Below, in pieces: positions 46,820 to 57,346 of a DNA stretch of 64,000 nucleotides (position 1 is its first letter; each line of letters begins with the position of its first letter). The position numbers were made by a program, and so were the translations under genes. The notes beneath the pieces are model-generated. The model was not told the DNA's origin. It did no database searches and saw only the letters and a program-made list of their open reading frames with translations. Origin of the DNA: Euwallacea fornicatus (lineage: Eukaryota > Arthropoda > Insecta > Coleoptera > Curculionidae); assembly GCF_040115645.1 (NCBI RefSeq), contig NC_089547.1, positions 5,270,001 to 5,334,000 on the forward strand. Direction: 5' to 3'.

Positions 46820-46944
46820 CTCAATAAATAAATGGCATAACAAAATTATTTTTATTTATTTATCTCAACAAATCACCAACATTATTTACACTTAATCAAT
46901 GAATTGAAGAGGAAACAGAACAGCATTATAACACCACTAAAAAA

Positions 46945-48102
46945 CTAATTAAATTTCAATATATACTTCTTTCCTATCATTCCTTTTATGGTGAGAGTGT
47001 TAATCAATGCCTCCTGATAATCCTGGAAATCTACCATCTCATATGCGGGCCCTTTTAATTCATTACTTGTCATCATTGAAATCAATTCTGAAAACATCTC
47101 AAACCTATCAGCACTCGTGGCATTCTCCTTTGACCATCTGGTCATCCAAAAACCTCTGAATTGCAAATCTTTAAATATCAGTGAGGATGTGGGTATGGTC
47201 AAAGGATCCCGCGACATGCCTCCATAGGTCACCATGGGACTTCCATTTTGAAGGTGCCTCAGACACTCCAGAGCATTTTTGCCACCCACACAATTTAGGG
47301 CAAGTTTTGGCTTGGCCAGAGTACCTGTCTTAAATATTTCAGTACTCCTGAGCTCTTCTTCTGTGAGAACATGGGTTGCACCAAGTTCATTTAAATATGT
47401 TTTAAGTTTTGTGATGTTTGGGCGGTCCCTGATTATATTTACTGTTCGAATACCCCAGGAACGGCAAATTTGAATTACGTTTTGGCCACATGCTGAATTT
47501 GCCCCATTTTGAATTACCTGATTACGGAGCAATTTGAAAGAGTGTTTTTAGGATGAGGAGAAAATTGCACTTACTGTGTCTCCAGGTTTCAACTCTTTGA
47601 AGTCCCTGAGCATCCGAAACGCTGTGCATGGATTAACTGTCAAAGTTGCCGCCTCAACCAGGCCCAACTTTTTGCTCACCTTCAACACACTTTCTTTCGG
47701 CAACACTAAGTGGGTCTGCCAAGTGCCTAAATTTGGGTTTAAGGGCACCACATGATCCCCCTCGACGAGGTTTGTTACATCTGAACCCACACACACAATT
47801 TCGCCCACACCTTCGTTGCCTGGCACCGCAGGCAACTCGGGTTTCGAAGGATATTTGCCCTGGATTGTATTGATGTCTGCAGGATTTACTGGGGCCGCTA
47901 GTAATTTGACAACCACTTCATTCGATTGAGGATCTCGTAGTTTTGCCTCTGTCAAGTTTACTACTTTCAGGGGGTCTCCGTATTCAGTGTAAAAGAGCTT
48001 TTTCGGGGTCGTACTGTTAAGACGTATTTGGTGGCGGGTATTCGAAGGGATGCTTCGAAATACACTGAATAAAGAGGACACTTTGGCGTATACTCTCGCC
48101 AT
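46945..48102 (-). CDS. Mecr: Mitochondrial enoyl-[acyl-carrier-protein] reductase (MECR)
   Basis: Two exons, 48102-47575 and 47517-46945, give 366 aa. An N-terminal basic presequence (MARVYAKVSSLFSVFRS) suits mitochondrial import. The GroES-like fold contains PVNPADINTIQGKYP with the catalytic Tyr, then PGNEGVGEIV. The nucleotide-binding region reads NGANSACGQNVIQI and RDRP, typical of the NADPH-dependent MECR subgroup. The final step of mitochondrial type-II fatty acid synthesis, which supplies lipoic acid precursors, is its role. The start is well supported by the presequence. Confidence 0.95.
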
Positions 48103-48744
48103 GATTTTTAATTATTTAATAGAAACTGAAATTTGAAAAAAGTAACGCTAATTTACAAATTTTGCATCGGAATTAAATTAGTTTTAAGGTTAAGTTGGTT
48201 TGTTTACGTTTTGGTGTATTGTGGGTTGCCTAAAAACTTTATCATTGATCGAAGGCGGGAAAGTCATTATATTTGACTGTTGCTTAGCAACCGTCCTATG
48301 CTTGTTCCCGTCAATCTAAATTTTGAATGGCTTCTTGCCTTCGCACTTTCTTTTAATCGCTGTATTTCAATGAATTTCAACCACGTTTAATCTCGTTTGT
48401 AATTAATGTTCACTCCAATCATTCACCTTTTTACTTGTTACAACTTCCGTCTCCTCAGTCCTCCTTTGAGTTTGAGTTTGAATTTGAATTTGAAAATTCG
48501 CCTTCGCGCCATGTCACTGTCGTGTACACTGATGAGTTCCAAATAATAATTTGTACGTTGAACGATTTAATCGCGAAATTATTCCAATTATCTATGTCTG
48601 CGGCAGGTCGCAATGAACACACACGCCCTGCTCGAGCCCCCAAGCAGGAACGGGACACATCCTGCCGCCATCCCTTAAAATGCGGATGTTGCCGTGAGTA
48701 CGAAGCACTCGACAAATTCCTGGTTTATTTCCCGCCTTAGACAG
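48103..48744. other. MECR promoter side and spacer
   Basis: Contains a short TTTGAG/TTTGAA hexamer run at about 48466-48497. No exon is supported. Confidence 0.4.
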
Positions 48745-49920
48745 ATACATTCCCCAGCGCATAATTCTGGCCTTAATGCTCCATTTGTGCAGCATAGTTC
48801 TATGTAAGGAGACTCCAAAATAGGGCCTGGTCTTGCCAGGTTTGTCTTCAATGGTGAGCACTTGGTTCTCACACCATGAATGGCCGGTGTGGGATGGAAT
48901 AGCCTATGCAGGCTCCAGTTTGGGGACCATTGTGGGCAACACGATAACAGGAGTGGTAATTCACGAGTCTGGTCGGTGGCCGATTGCCTTTTACTTTTGG
49001 ACAGCCTATTCAGGCGTGTATTTCCTGCTGGAATTGCTGTTGATGCACTCATTTCCTGACACGCATCCTTACATATCGCAGGAAGAGCTTAATTACATCA
49101 AAAGCACGACTTTTGGTAAGTTATAATTGTGCAACACCTTCACGATCATGAATGTACAGTTGTAGGTGGTGAAATGGGCGAAACCGGCCCAGTGACAGGG
49201 AAACCCCTCAAGACCCCTTGGAAGGGAATTTTGACCAACGGGCCCTGCTGAGCTAACGTCGCAGCGCAATTCGGGCATAATTACATTACCCTGTCACTGA
49301 TCACGTTTCTGCCTACGTACCTCAGGGAGATACTGCACTTCAATGTAAAGCACGACGGGTACTTCGCTGCGGTCCCTTTTGCGGCGCTTTGGCTTGCGAG
49401 TCTGTTGTGCTCAGCGCAACCGCCAAGTATTTCCTCAAGTACATCTCAGAACAAAGCGTGTTCGGTGCTGGCTCCAACGTAGCCTCTCCCGCCTTGGTTT
49501 TGGGGGCCGTTTGCGTAGGTTGCGACAGGAAGGCCTCCATTGCCCTCTACATGGTCAGCATGATCATCAAGGCGTTCTATTACGTTACGTTACCAGTTAA
49601 CATCAACGCCCCTTCGAGGAACTACGGGGGGATCATGTTTGGGTTATGCAACGCTGTGGGGTCTCTGGCTGGGATTATCGCTAACTACATTATCGGAACT
49701 GTGACTGAGAATGTGAGCGCTTTATTGAGAAGCTCGCGAGTAGCTGCTATTTTTCGTCCTTTAGAACCAGCTGCACGAGTGGCAGCTGGCTTCTTGGATT
49801 ACCTTGAGAGTGTGCACTGTGACCGCCATCCTCTTCGCTTCGTTTTCATCGGACAAGAGGCAGGATTTTGATTGCGCCGATGAAAGAACGCCAATGGATC
49901 ATAGAAGGAAATGGCAATAA
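48745..49920 (+). pseudogene. Broken SLC17-type MFS anion transporter
   Basis: The C-terminal two thirds of an SLC17 (sialin/phosphate-type) transporter is recognisable: YAGSSLGTIVG, GRWPIAFYFW, PWKGILTN, FGHNYITLSLITFLPTYLREIL, then NYGGIMFGLCNAVGSLAGI (shown in part) and a final NQLHEW exon ending at 49920. Splice sites at 49116/49165 and at the TVTEN junction (acceptor 49764) are intact. Three defects were seen. TGA at 49249-49251 stands where the family has Trp (GPC-stop-AN). A frameshift falls between about 49389 and 49415. TM helices 2-4 are absent: only a TM1-like piece near 48750-48810 precedes a stop and then GLVLPGLSSM. I report it as disabled and give no repaired form. Confidence 0.75.
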
Positions 49921-49974
49921 AACTTTATCTTGTATTAATGAGTTAAGACTTATGAATTTCCACAACAACAAAAC

Positions 49975-50277
49975 TTATGCCCATCTCCATCCTTCGCACA
50001 TTCCGCAGGCAGGCATGCACCATCTGTGTTGGCATGGCGGCAGCCCCCAAGGAGGTGGCGGGCGATAGCTAGGAGGTCCCAAGGGCACATAAGAGCTTCC
50101 AAATGGCGGAGCATTGAATCCCGGATCCAGTGGACAAGGCGACGGCGTCCATTGGGGTGGTGGCGGTCCTGGCGGAGGTCCTGGCGGAGGTCCTGGAGGA
50201 GGTCCTGAAGGAGGCCACGGTCCGCCGTGATGAGGAGGACCCCATCCGGGGCCATGGTGTGGTGGTGGCCAAGACAT
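49975..50277 (-). CDS. Small Pro/Gly/His-rich protein with C-terminal Cys-His-Trp signature, member 1
   Basis: 100 aa in one exon. It begins MSWPPPHHGPGWGPPHHGG, contains PPG repeats, and ends with PPCQHRWCMPACGMCEGWRWA. The spacing C-x-H-x6-C-x2-C-x-G-W-x-W is exactly shared with the other family members between 49975 and 59200, while the N-terminal repeats differ. No signal peptide is seen. The CHCC arrangement suggests a small metal site and the His-rich body also suggests metal binding; both are inferences. I do not recognise the family. Confidence 0.75.
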   Translation of the reverse strand: MSWPPPHHGPGWGPPHHGGPWPPSGPPPGPPPGPPPGPPPPQWTPSPCPLDPGFNAPPFGSSYVPLGPPSYRPPPPWGLPPCQHRWCMPACGMCEGWRWA

Positions 50278-50460
50278 TATTATCCTTACTTATTCCACTT
50301 CTTCATCTTCTACTGAACCGATTGTAAGTGCCCAACGCACTGCGAACGAATAATACAATGAGTGATCCTTACGTGTTAGATAAATGGGGCTAAATATAGT
50401 AGCCGCTTTATCTTATCAGATGAGTAAACAAAATAGATAGTTTTGTTATTTATTATCTAG

Positions 50461-52337
50461 CTAATTAAAGTGACTCAGACAGTCGTTTGCAGCAGCCCTC
50501 CAGCGTTAAAACGCCTGTCAAAGTTGCACCCAAAATTTGTCAAAACCATGCAGTCCCGCCGCCAATGGTCCTTCCAAGCAAAGCCACAGACGGACATCAA
50601 AAAGACATCTTCGCTGGGAACCCAAACGGAGGACCTTCCAGGTTTTGACGAGCCGTGCCACTCTAATTCCGCACTCCTAAACGAGATCAAGGAACACTAT
50701 CAAGCCGCCCTAGGGCTCTTGAACATATGCCACGGCTTCATAAACAGCGTTTTCATGGGCGAGGTGGGACACTTAAAAGTGACGAGACGCCTCGAGTTCA
50801 AAGTCCCCGAGGTACCGGATTACTTTAGCCTTTTGGAGGCTGTTTTGGAAGATGGCGTCGCAGCCCAGGAATTCCAGCAGCCAGACGTGGGACCCAAACT
50901 TTCGGAAGAAGAAAGCAGGGTCTGCGAGTTGATGCAGTTCTTGTGGGATAAATCTCCTGGAGATAGGAGCGGAAAGGGGCCCTCGAGAGGGCCTGAAAGC
51001 AATAGTAAATCGATTGCTTTGAAAAAGAAAATTGAAGCTGAGGTAAGGGGAGCGAGATTGATCAAATCCGAAGATATTCTCGAACGACCTAGCCGCGGCA
51101 ATATGCGATATTTATCCAAAAGTGTCGAAGATATCTTGAGAACTAGCAACGAGTCCGAGAACAAATCCGTAGGGCGCCTGATTAGAAACAGCACCCCTTT
51201 AAATGAGTTCCTCAGTCCGTCCACCTGTTGGAACCCAACACAAGAACAATCCCTAGGAGGTCAAGCAGCAGCAAGTGCAGGCGAAGGGTCGCACGGCTGG
51301 AAAAACCTCTATCAGCCAGTGAAATCAATTAAACACTCATCTGATCCAACCTTCGAAACCCTCCCGGAGAACGATTCGAAGAATCACAAAATTACCTTTG
51401 AAGACTGGCTCTTGAGCGGTGGTCACCAATCAACCCGAAATTTCAGTCAGCAGCATATTTCGCCAGACGTTCACCTTGGCCAGCAAGACATGACCAGGAC
51501 CGCACGGTTTTTTAATGTTATGAGGCTGAACAGGCAGCGTCATATCATTAAAAGTGCCAATGAGCGGTTGGAGGGCACCTTACGAGAGTGCACCGACGGA
51601 TCAGAAAAGGGCGGCGAGTACGCAAAGGAGAAAGCTGAAATTAGTTCTTGCAACAATGTCAGTATCGCCGATGAGAAGTTGCAAAGGGGGCAACTCAATC
51701 GCCACACGGCCTCGGGAAAGGACGCGGAGCTGCCATGGCGGAGGCGGGAGAACGAGAAGGAGGAGGAATTCAGAAGAAACTGGCGGAGGTAAGGTATTAT
51801 TTTCACATTTTTAATTTAAGCCCTCAGAGCCATCTAGCAACGGGCAGTGAAAGTTGCCAAGTTGTTCAACACCAAGCTTACAGGTATCTTGACAAGACGA
51901 CAGTCCCGGTTTCATTAACCGACTTGATTTCCAGCTAAAACTGAACGGGAAAATCGCATCAAACGGGATCCGTTAAAATTCATTGAAAGGACCGATCTAA
52001 GGCCAACCCGCAGAAGTTGCGGATCGTGGGGCCATTTACCGACAAGGGCGAAAATCAATTCGTTGCGATCGTTCTGGAGGAGAAACGACCTTTGAGTTTG
52101 ACTCAGAACAAATCCGAGAATATGCAATTCAAGGCTGAGAGAAAGTTCCACCTGGAAGTGCGGTGTAACGACGAGAACAGAGGAATAACGTGCGGAAGCA
52201 CTTCTGAAGAATCGCCGAGGAGCGTGGACCGTAGAGGTGTGTCAGTTGCAACTACCGTCAGCGAATCTGAGCTTTTTAACGTGAATCCGAATGATGAATT
52301 GGCAATAAAGAGATGTGATAGAGCCGAGTCGTTTTAG
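50461..52337 (+). CDS. Uncharacterised protein, long first exon with uncertain 3' exons
   Basis: An open frame runs from 50461 (just after a possible TAG acceptor) or from the ATG at 50548 to a GTAAGG donor at 51788. It gives about 410-440 residues with no stops. Recognisable features are low complexity: a KKTSSLGTQTED stretch, a helical EIKEHYQAALGLLNICHGF region, several Lys/Arg-rich and Ser-rich segments and an Arg/Glu-rich end. Downstream, 51821-51910 and about 52002-52337 look protein-coding, but I could not join them in one frame. A stop follows the simplest splice, and a second open frame (ERENRIKRDPLKFIER) competes near 51950. No domain recognised. Confidence 0.5.
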
Positions 52338-52481
52338 TTCAGGTTTGTACGCAGCTTCTGCTTAAATCCGACAATGAAATACAGTCTGAAAGTGGAATTT
52401 ATTGTAAAAAAATATCTCGCAAACGGGCACGTAACCATATACACGTAGAACGTACAAGTTATACACATGTAATCGATCATT

Positions 52482-52798
52482 TCACCATCTCCATCCGGAG
52501 CAGTGGCCGCATCCGTGGAAGTGAGTATGGTGGCCGCACGGCGGCATATTGAAGTGCGGAGGGCCGTGATGCGGCGGTCCGTGGTGTGGAGGCCCGTGGT
52601 GTGGAGGCCCGTGGTGCGGTGGTCCGTGGTGCGGTGGTCCGTGATGCGGTGGTCCGTGGTGCGGTGGTCCGTGGTGTGGTGGTCCGTGATGCGGAGGACC
52701 GTGGTGGGGTGGACCGGTATAGGGAGGACCTGCATGGGGAACTCGTGTAATCCTAATAATGTGGGTGGAAGAAGAAATCTCTTACCGTGGGGCGGCAT
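52482..52798 (-). CDS. Small His/Pro/Gly-repeat protein with Cys-His-Trp signature, member 2
   Basis: Two exons, 52798-52786 and 52729-52482, give 86 aa. The body is a five-residue unit GPPHH repeated about eleven times, encoded by near-identical 15-nt repeats. The C-terminus reads PPCGHHTHFHGCGHCSGWRW. The intron splits a Gly codon after MPPH, the same architecture as member 3 (short first exon ending in phase 1). A TATA-like element sits at 52854-52861 on this strand. It is divergently arranged with member 3 across about 580 bp. Confidence 0.8.
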
Positions 52799-52853
52799 GG
52801 CGATGGCGACGAAACGAATTTACACTAGATGCGGATAAGCTCTCGTGTCGTCA

Positions 52854-52861
52854 CTTATATA
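52854..52861 (-). promoter_or_regulatory. TATA box for member 2
   Basis: On the minus strand TATATAAG lies about 56 nt upstream of the start codon. Confidence 0.5.
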
Positions 52862-53243
52862 TTAAGCCATAATCTATTATCTTTACAAGTAGATCTTTCA
52901 ATATCACCGAGCAAATACGGCTATGCGTTCGAAGAAATTACAATTAATTTGTTTTGCATCTGCGCCCGTCCTTTGCACGTTACATTTACATTAACGAAAT
53001 AAACCGGTTTATATATCTCGAAAACTAATTAGATTTCAATTTATACATATATATTTCATGGTCCACTCCATGGGTATCTACTCGAAACCATCTACGTTTC
53101 CTATATGGAGCGAAGTCCCTGCGGGCCAGCGCGATGTTCCTTTACAAGTTAGTTCAGGTTGGCCCTCCCCGCCAATTCTCAACCATTCGGTTTCAAATGG
53201 CGGCAACGAAAGTCACGTTTCCCCTTATCCGATTAAGCCCTCT

Positions 53244-53250
53244 TATAAAT
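53244..53250 (+). promoter_or_regulatory. TATA box for member 3
   Basis: TATAAAT lies about 130 nt upstream of the member 3 start codon. Confidence 0.45.
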
Positions 53251-53377
53251 CGTTCGACGTTCGTTGTAATAAAATAACGTCGAGATAATCGGCGAAAAAG
53301 CCGAAAAAAAAGTATATTTCTAGCAAACCTATTGCGACCATCGCTCAGACCTAAGAGGCTCGGAGCTACCATCCAAG

Positions 53378-53647
53378 ATGTCCAGGAACCCTCCAGGTAA
53401 ACCCTGAATTTCACAAATTAAAGTGGAACGTCAATTCGGTTTAGGTCCTCCCGGTCGCTGTGGCCCTCCGCGGCCCAACTTCGGGCCGCCCCGCCAGCAC
53501 TGGCCACCTCCCGGACCTCCGCGTCTGCCTCACCCACCGCCCCGTCACCGTGGACCACCACCGCCGCCACCCATATTTAGGGGTCCGATTTGCGGCCATA
53601 GACTTAGAATGGTTACGTGCATGTACTGCAGAGGGTTCAGATGGTGA
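53378..53647 (+). CDS. Small Pro/Gly-rich protein with Cys-His-Trp signature, member 3
   Basis: Two exons, 53378-53396 and 53445-53647, give 73 aa. It starts MSRNPPGPPGRCGPP, is rich in Pro, Arg and Gly, and ends CGHRLRMVTCMYCRGFRW. This is the C-x-H-x6-C-x2-C-x-G-F-x-W variant of the shared signature. The intron is 48 nt and interrupts a Gly codon, as in member 2. Confidence 0.78.
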
Positions 53648-53743
53648 AGAGGGAAGTAACAGAAGATTGTAATTGGTGGAAAGTGTTAAGTTTCCGCGTC
53701 GGCTTTTATTGTTATACTGGCTGTTTGCTTAATGTCTTTAAAT

Positions 53744-53789
53744 TTAAATAAATAAATAAATAAATAAATCAATCAATCAATAAATGAAT
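53744..53789 (+). repeat. TAAA/TCAA tetranucleotide microsatellite
   Basis: A run of AAAT-type tetranucleotides that changes to AATC near its end. It lies 3' of member 3. Confidence 0.8.
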
Positions 53790-54000
53790 GATTTGTATTG
53801 CGTTCCTCTTAAATGCTATTTATAGGAGTGATAAAGGAAATTTAGCCTCCACGTTGATTGCATATATATTTGTTTATTTTTGTATTTTTACCGGGAATTA
53901 CTTAGCAATAATCTTTCTACTTATTTTACGTCGAAAGATGAGCCCTGTGCAGATAACGTAATAAATTTCGTTTATACAGGCTGTCCCCCGTTCGGCCGTA

Positions 54001-56526
54001 TCACAATTTCGCCGCCATATGTATCAGCATTGAAATGGCAGCCATGATAACCACGTAAGGAATTTTCCTCACCAAGAACATTCCAGGAATTTTCGGCAAG
54101 GGTTTGGTGAAGGTGGCGATTAAATTCTGGTTTCTCTCCGTGTACGGGGGATATCTTGCTTGTAAGATGGCTTCCTCGAATCTGCCAAGTTTCGTGCCCA
54201 AAACGGCTGAAATCAAGCGAAAAATGTACGTTTCGATCTGATATCCCAGAAACTCTACGTAAAGTACTATACAGTACCGCTTTCGCTGCTACGTACGTGG
54301 TGTTCAGCGAGTGCAAGCAAGAGGCAGTTAAGCGATTGATAAGTGCGAGAGAGACAGGCCATCGTTGTTGACTAGAGAGCGAAAAATCTTAATCTCAGGA
54401 CGGATCACGTCCCAAACAGGGCTTGTTTTCCAATTAACGCGTTCTAAAATTACCATTTTTATCGTGGTATTCATAGAGATAAGACTACATTCAAACTTGA
54501 TTGAATGCACCGAATTCGCGTCCTCCAAAATCGCATGCAACCGCACCCTCCCTTGGATTGAGGCGTACTGCTCGCGAACGACGACGCCAGCCGATCGGTG
54601 ACAATGGAGGGAGAAACGGCAGCCCGTCTCCCTCCCACTTATCAACGGCCTAACTGCCTCTTGCTTGCACTCGCTAAAACTCCATATGCACAGCAGCGGA
54701 AGATGCGCGGTAGCGTCCGCATAATCATTGTTTATGCCCTCCGTAATCTCGCTCAATTTTTACTGAATCGAAACCTGCTTCAAAATCAACCTTTTTGATG
54801 GGAAAACGTCTGGAAACTGAACTCTCCATGGTACTTTCCAATTCCGCTCTCGCCGACCCCGCCAAATGGCAATGCAGAGCAGGAATAATGCATCATAACC
54901 TCATTGATGACCAGTGCGCCGCTGGTGGTACCCTGGATGAATTTATCCTGCTCCATTTTACTGGTGCTGAAAGTACCGAATTTTCACGCAAACTTTAGGT
55001 ATCGGCAAATGTAGTAAGCGGCCCACTAACCTGAACACGTACAACGCCAATGGTTTTTCCCTGGCGTTGATGAACTCGATGGCCTCTTCAGGGGTGGCGA
55101 CCGTCAGAATCGGCAGCACGGGCCCGAAGATTTCCTCCTGCATTACGTCATCGTCAGGTTTGACGTCGACGAGGATGGTTGGTTCGATGAAGTTTTGGGT
55201 CGAGTCGGTCTGGCCGCCCATCGCCACCTTCTTGCCTGGGCAAATCTGCATTATTTCGCGGTTGAAATGCCTTAACTATAGCGGCACACCTTCTAAAAGT
55301 TTCAAGACCCGTTTGAAGTGGTTGCCGTTGACGATTCGGCAGAAATCCGGACTGTTCGCCACATCTCCTCCATACCTCAAAAGAAAAAAAAACTGTTCTG
55401 GACGGAATGGCGAACGTAGATTCTGCAAGAAAATCTACAACTCCCCCGCGATTCTAAGGTGTCCGGACCGCGAAAACACGCCCTAAGCAATTTAATCTCG
55501 AAGCAAGCGATTATCACTGCTCTAGAATAACAATAAATGAGAAAATTATCTAAGTTCTACCATTCTTTGACTGCCACTTTGGCAGCCTGGATGAACTTGT
55601 CCCTGATAAACTCGCTGCAAAGCAAATAATCAGGTCCAATACAGCTCTGCCCCGCGTTGACGCATTTGCCCCACATGATCCTCTTAGCGGCCAGGACCAC
55701 GTCCGCCGAATCGTCCAGGTAAACAGGACTTTTGCCTTAAAAAAAAAAACCCTTCAGCCCGCTTAATATTACTTAAGGGAACTTGCCACCTCCTAATTCC
55801 AGAGTAACTGGGGTCAAGTGCCTGGAGGCCGCCGCGTACACGATCTTCCCGACTGCAGTATTTCCCGTGTAAAATATGTAGTCAAATCGCTGCTCTGCAA
55901 AAACATCCGCTCAGCATGCCGAAAGAGGCTCAAAGGGCACTTACGAAGTAAAGCTGTAGTCTCAGGTATTCCGCCAGTGTACACGTAAAAGCAGCTTCCG
56001 TCCAGGTATTTGGTCAAGTGGTCTTGCATGAATTTCGCGGACTCGGGAACTACTTCGGACGGTTTCAATATGGCGCAGTTGCCAGCTGCAATGGCTCCGA
56101 TTAACGGGCCCAAGCTCAGCGCGAAGGGATAGTTCCAGGGACCTATCACCAGCACCACCCCGTAGGGTTCTGGATGAATCAACAGTTGGGACATGATGAA
56201 AGCCATCGGTTTCGACGGCTTCGTGGGTTCCATCCATTTTTTAAGATTGTTAATGGTCAGTTGAATTTCGTTCTTCAGAAAGTTGATTTCGGCGAGAAAC
56301 GACTCGAATCGAGGTTTGGTGTTCTCTTTCCTCAGGATTTCCACCATGTGTTTTTTGTTCTCATCGATGAACTTCCGCAGCCCTTCAGACGCGAGATGTA
56401 CCGATGATTTCTCGATCGCTGATACTCACCATTGAGTTGAGAGATCCTGAACTCGTAGCTTTTGGTTTTGCCGCTGTTGAAAGCCTTGCGGGCACTATTC
56501 ACAACTTCTTCGGCCCTGTTAGACAT
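54001..56526 (-). CDS. Aldh-III: Class 3 fatty aldehyde dehydrogenase
   Basis: Eight exons: 56526-56430, 56382-55945, 55894-55790, 55735-55561, 55375-55290, 55235-55031, 54966-54791, 54206-54001. They give 495 aa. Signatures are IGPWNYPF, ILKPSEV, the catalytic glutamate in VTLELGG, the nucleophile in NAGQSCIGPDY, EEIFGPVLPI, and LPFGGVGESG with the class 3 ending RYPPYTE. A hydrophobic C-terminal helix (IPYVVIMAAISMLIHMA) suggests a membrane anchor as in microsomal fatty aldehyde dehydrogenases. It oxidises long-chain fatty aldehydes to acids using NAD+. Start at MSNRAEEV chosen as the first ATG with a normal class 3 N-terminus. The last intron contains a large inverted repe­at listed separately. 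Confidence 0.95.
54276..54712. repeat. Long inverted repeat inside an ALDH intron
   Basis: Arms of about 85-90 nt (roughly 54276-54362 and 54615-54712) are reverse complements. A perfect 25-bp core pairs 54306-54330 with 54651-54675. The spacer is about 250 bp. No coding capacity. The form suggests a foldback or MITE-type insertion. Confidence 0.75.
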
Positions 56527-57091
56527 TGCCAGCTGTTCGTACTTCGTGAGATCGTAAACACTCTGGTTGAATTTAATCAAACCTAAGCGTTTTACGATAT
56601 GTTTATGATAAGCAATTTAGTAGGGTCGAAGGCCAAGGCCTATTTAATTTCGTCGAGCAACAAGGCGTAATTGTTATGCATTCGTACCTCGGACTACCAT
56701 GCTGTAGTTCAGGGAGGAACGAAGCAATTATGATTTCGTTTAATTAACATTCATTATATATGCTAATGACTTGGTAGATGGCTTGGAGAGTTGGGACGTT
56801 TAGCGCCTACGCAAGAGCACCGGCATGAGCAGATGGGAAAACGCTTCATCTATCAAAATGATTTTTTTCCCAAAATTTTCCATTATTTTTTCGGATCGGA
56901 CTAAGTCTCATCTGAAGCTCTTAAACGATTCCTAAAAAATGCATTGAGTCATCGGCGCTACATTACTCACGGCAGGTACAGTTCTTTGAACCAGCGCTGA
57001 TAAGATACCAGAAACACACTCACCCAGTACATATCGCATATAAATCGGACAAGCAGCCATTTCGAACTCAGCGCTTTCATAAATAAAAACA
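56527..57091. other. Promoter interval between ALDH and member 4
   Basis: A divergent pair of promoters is expected here. Apart from a TATA-like element at 57039-57045, nothing further is recognised. Confidence 0.4.
57039..57045 (+). promoter_or_regulatory. TATA box for member 4
   Basis: TATAAAT lies about 50 nt upstream of the start codon. Confidence 0.55.
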
Positions 57092-57346
57092 ATGGGAGGC
57101 CATCACCACCATCACGGTCCACATGGACACCACGGCCATCACGGGTTTCCTCACCGCCACCACTGCCACGGGCCACCCCCACACCACCACCGCCACACTT
57201 TCATAGGAGCCCTGATACGCGAGGCCTTAAGACCATCCCACTACCACTATTGCCCTCCACCGCCTCCACCAATGGCCTATCACCCGCCTTGCGGCCATAG
57301 GGCAAGGTTCCATGGATGTGGCCACTGCCATGGATGGAGATGGTAG
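57092..57346 (+). CDS. Small His-rich protein with Cys-His-Trp signature, member 4
   Basis: 84 aa in a single exon. It starts MGGHHHHHGPHGHHGHHG, a strongly histidine-rich head. A short less biased segment follows (TFIGALIREALRP), then a Pro run, and the end is PPCGHRARFHGCGHCHGWRW. The end differs from that of member 2 at only a few positions although the bodies differ. No signal peptide. Confidence 0.8.
   Translation: MGGHHHHHGPHGHHGHHGFPHRHHCHGPPPHHHRHTFIGALIREALRPSHYHYCPPPPPPMAYHPPCGHRARFHGCGHCHGWRW

Noticed and set aside
52334..52798. 154-codon frame (ITDHHTTDHRTT type) over member 2
   Set aside because: It is an out-of-frame reading of the GPPHH repeat; the spliced frame that ends in the Cys-His-Trp signature is preferred.
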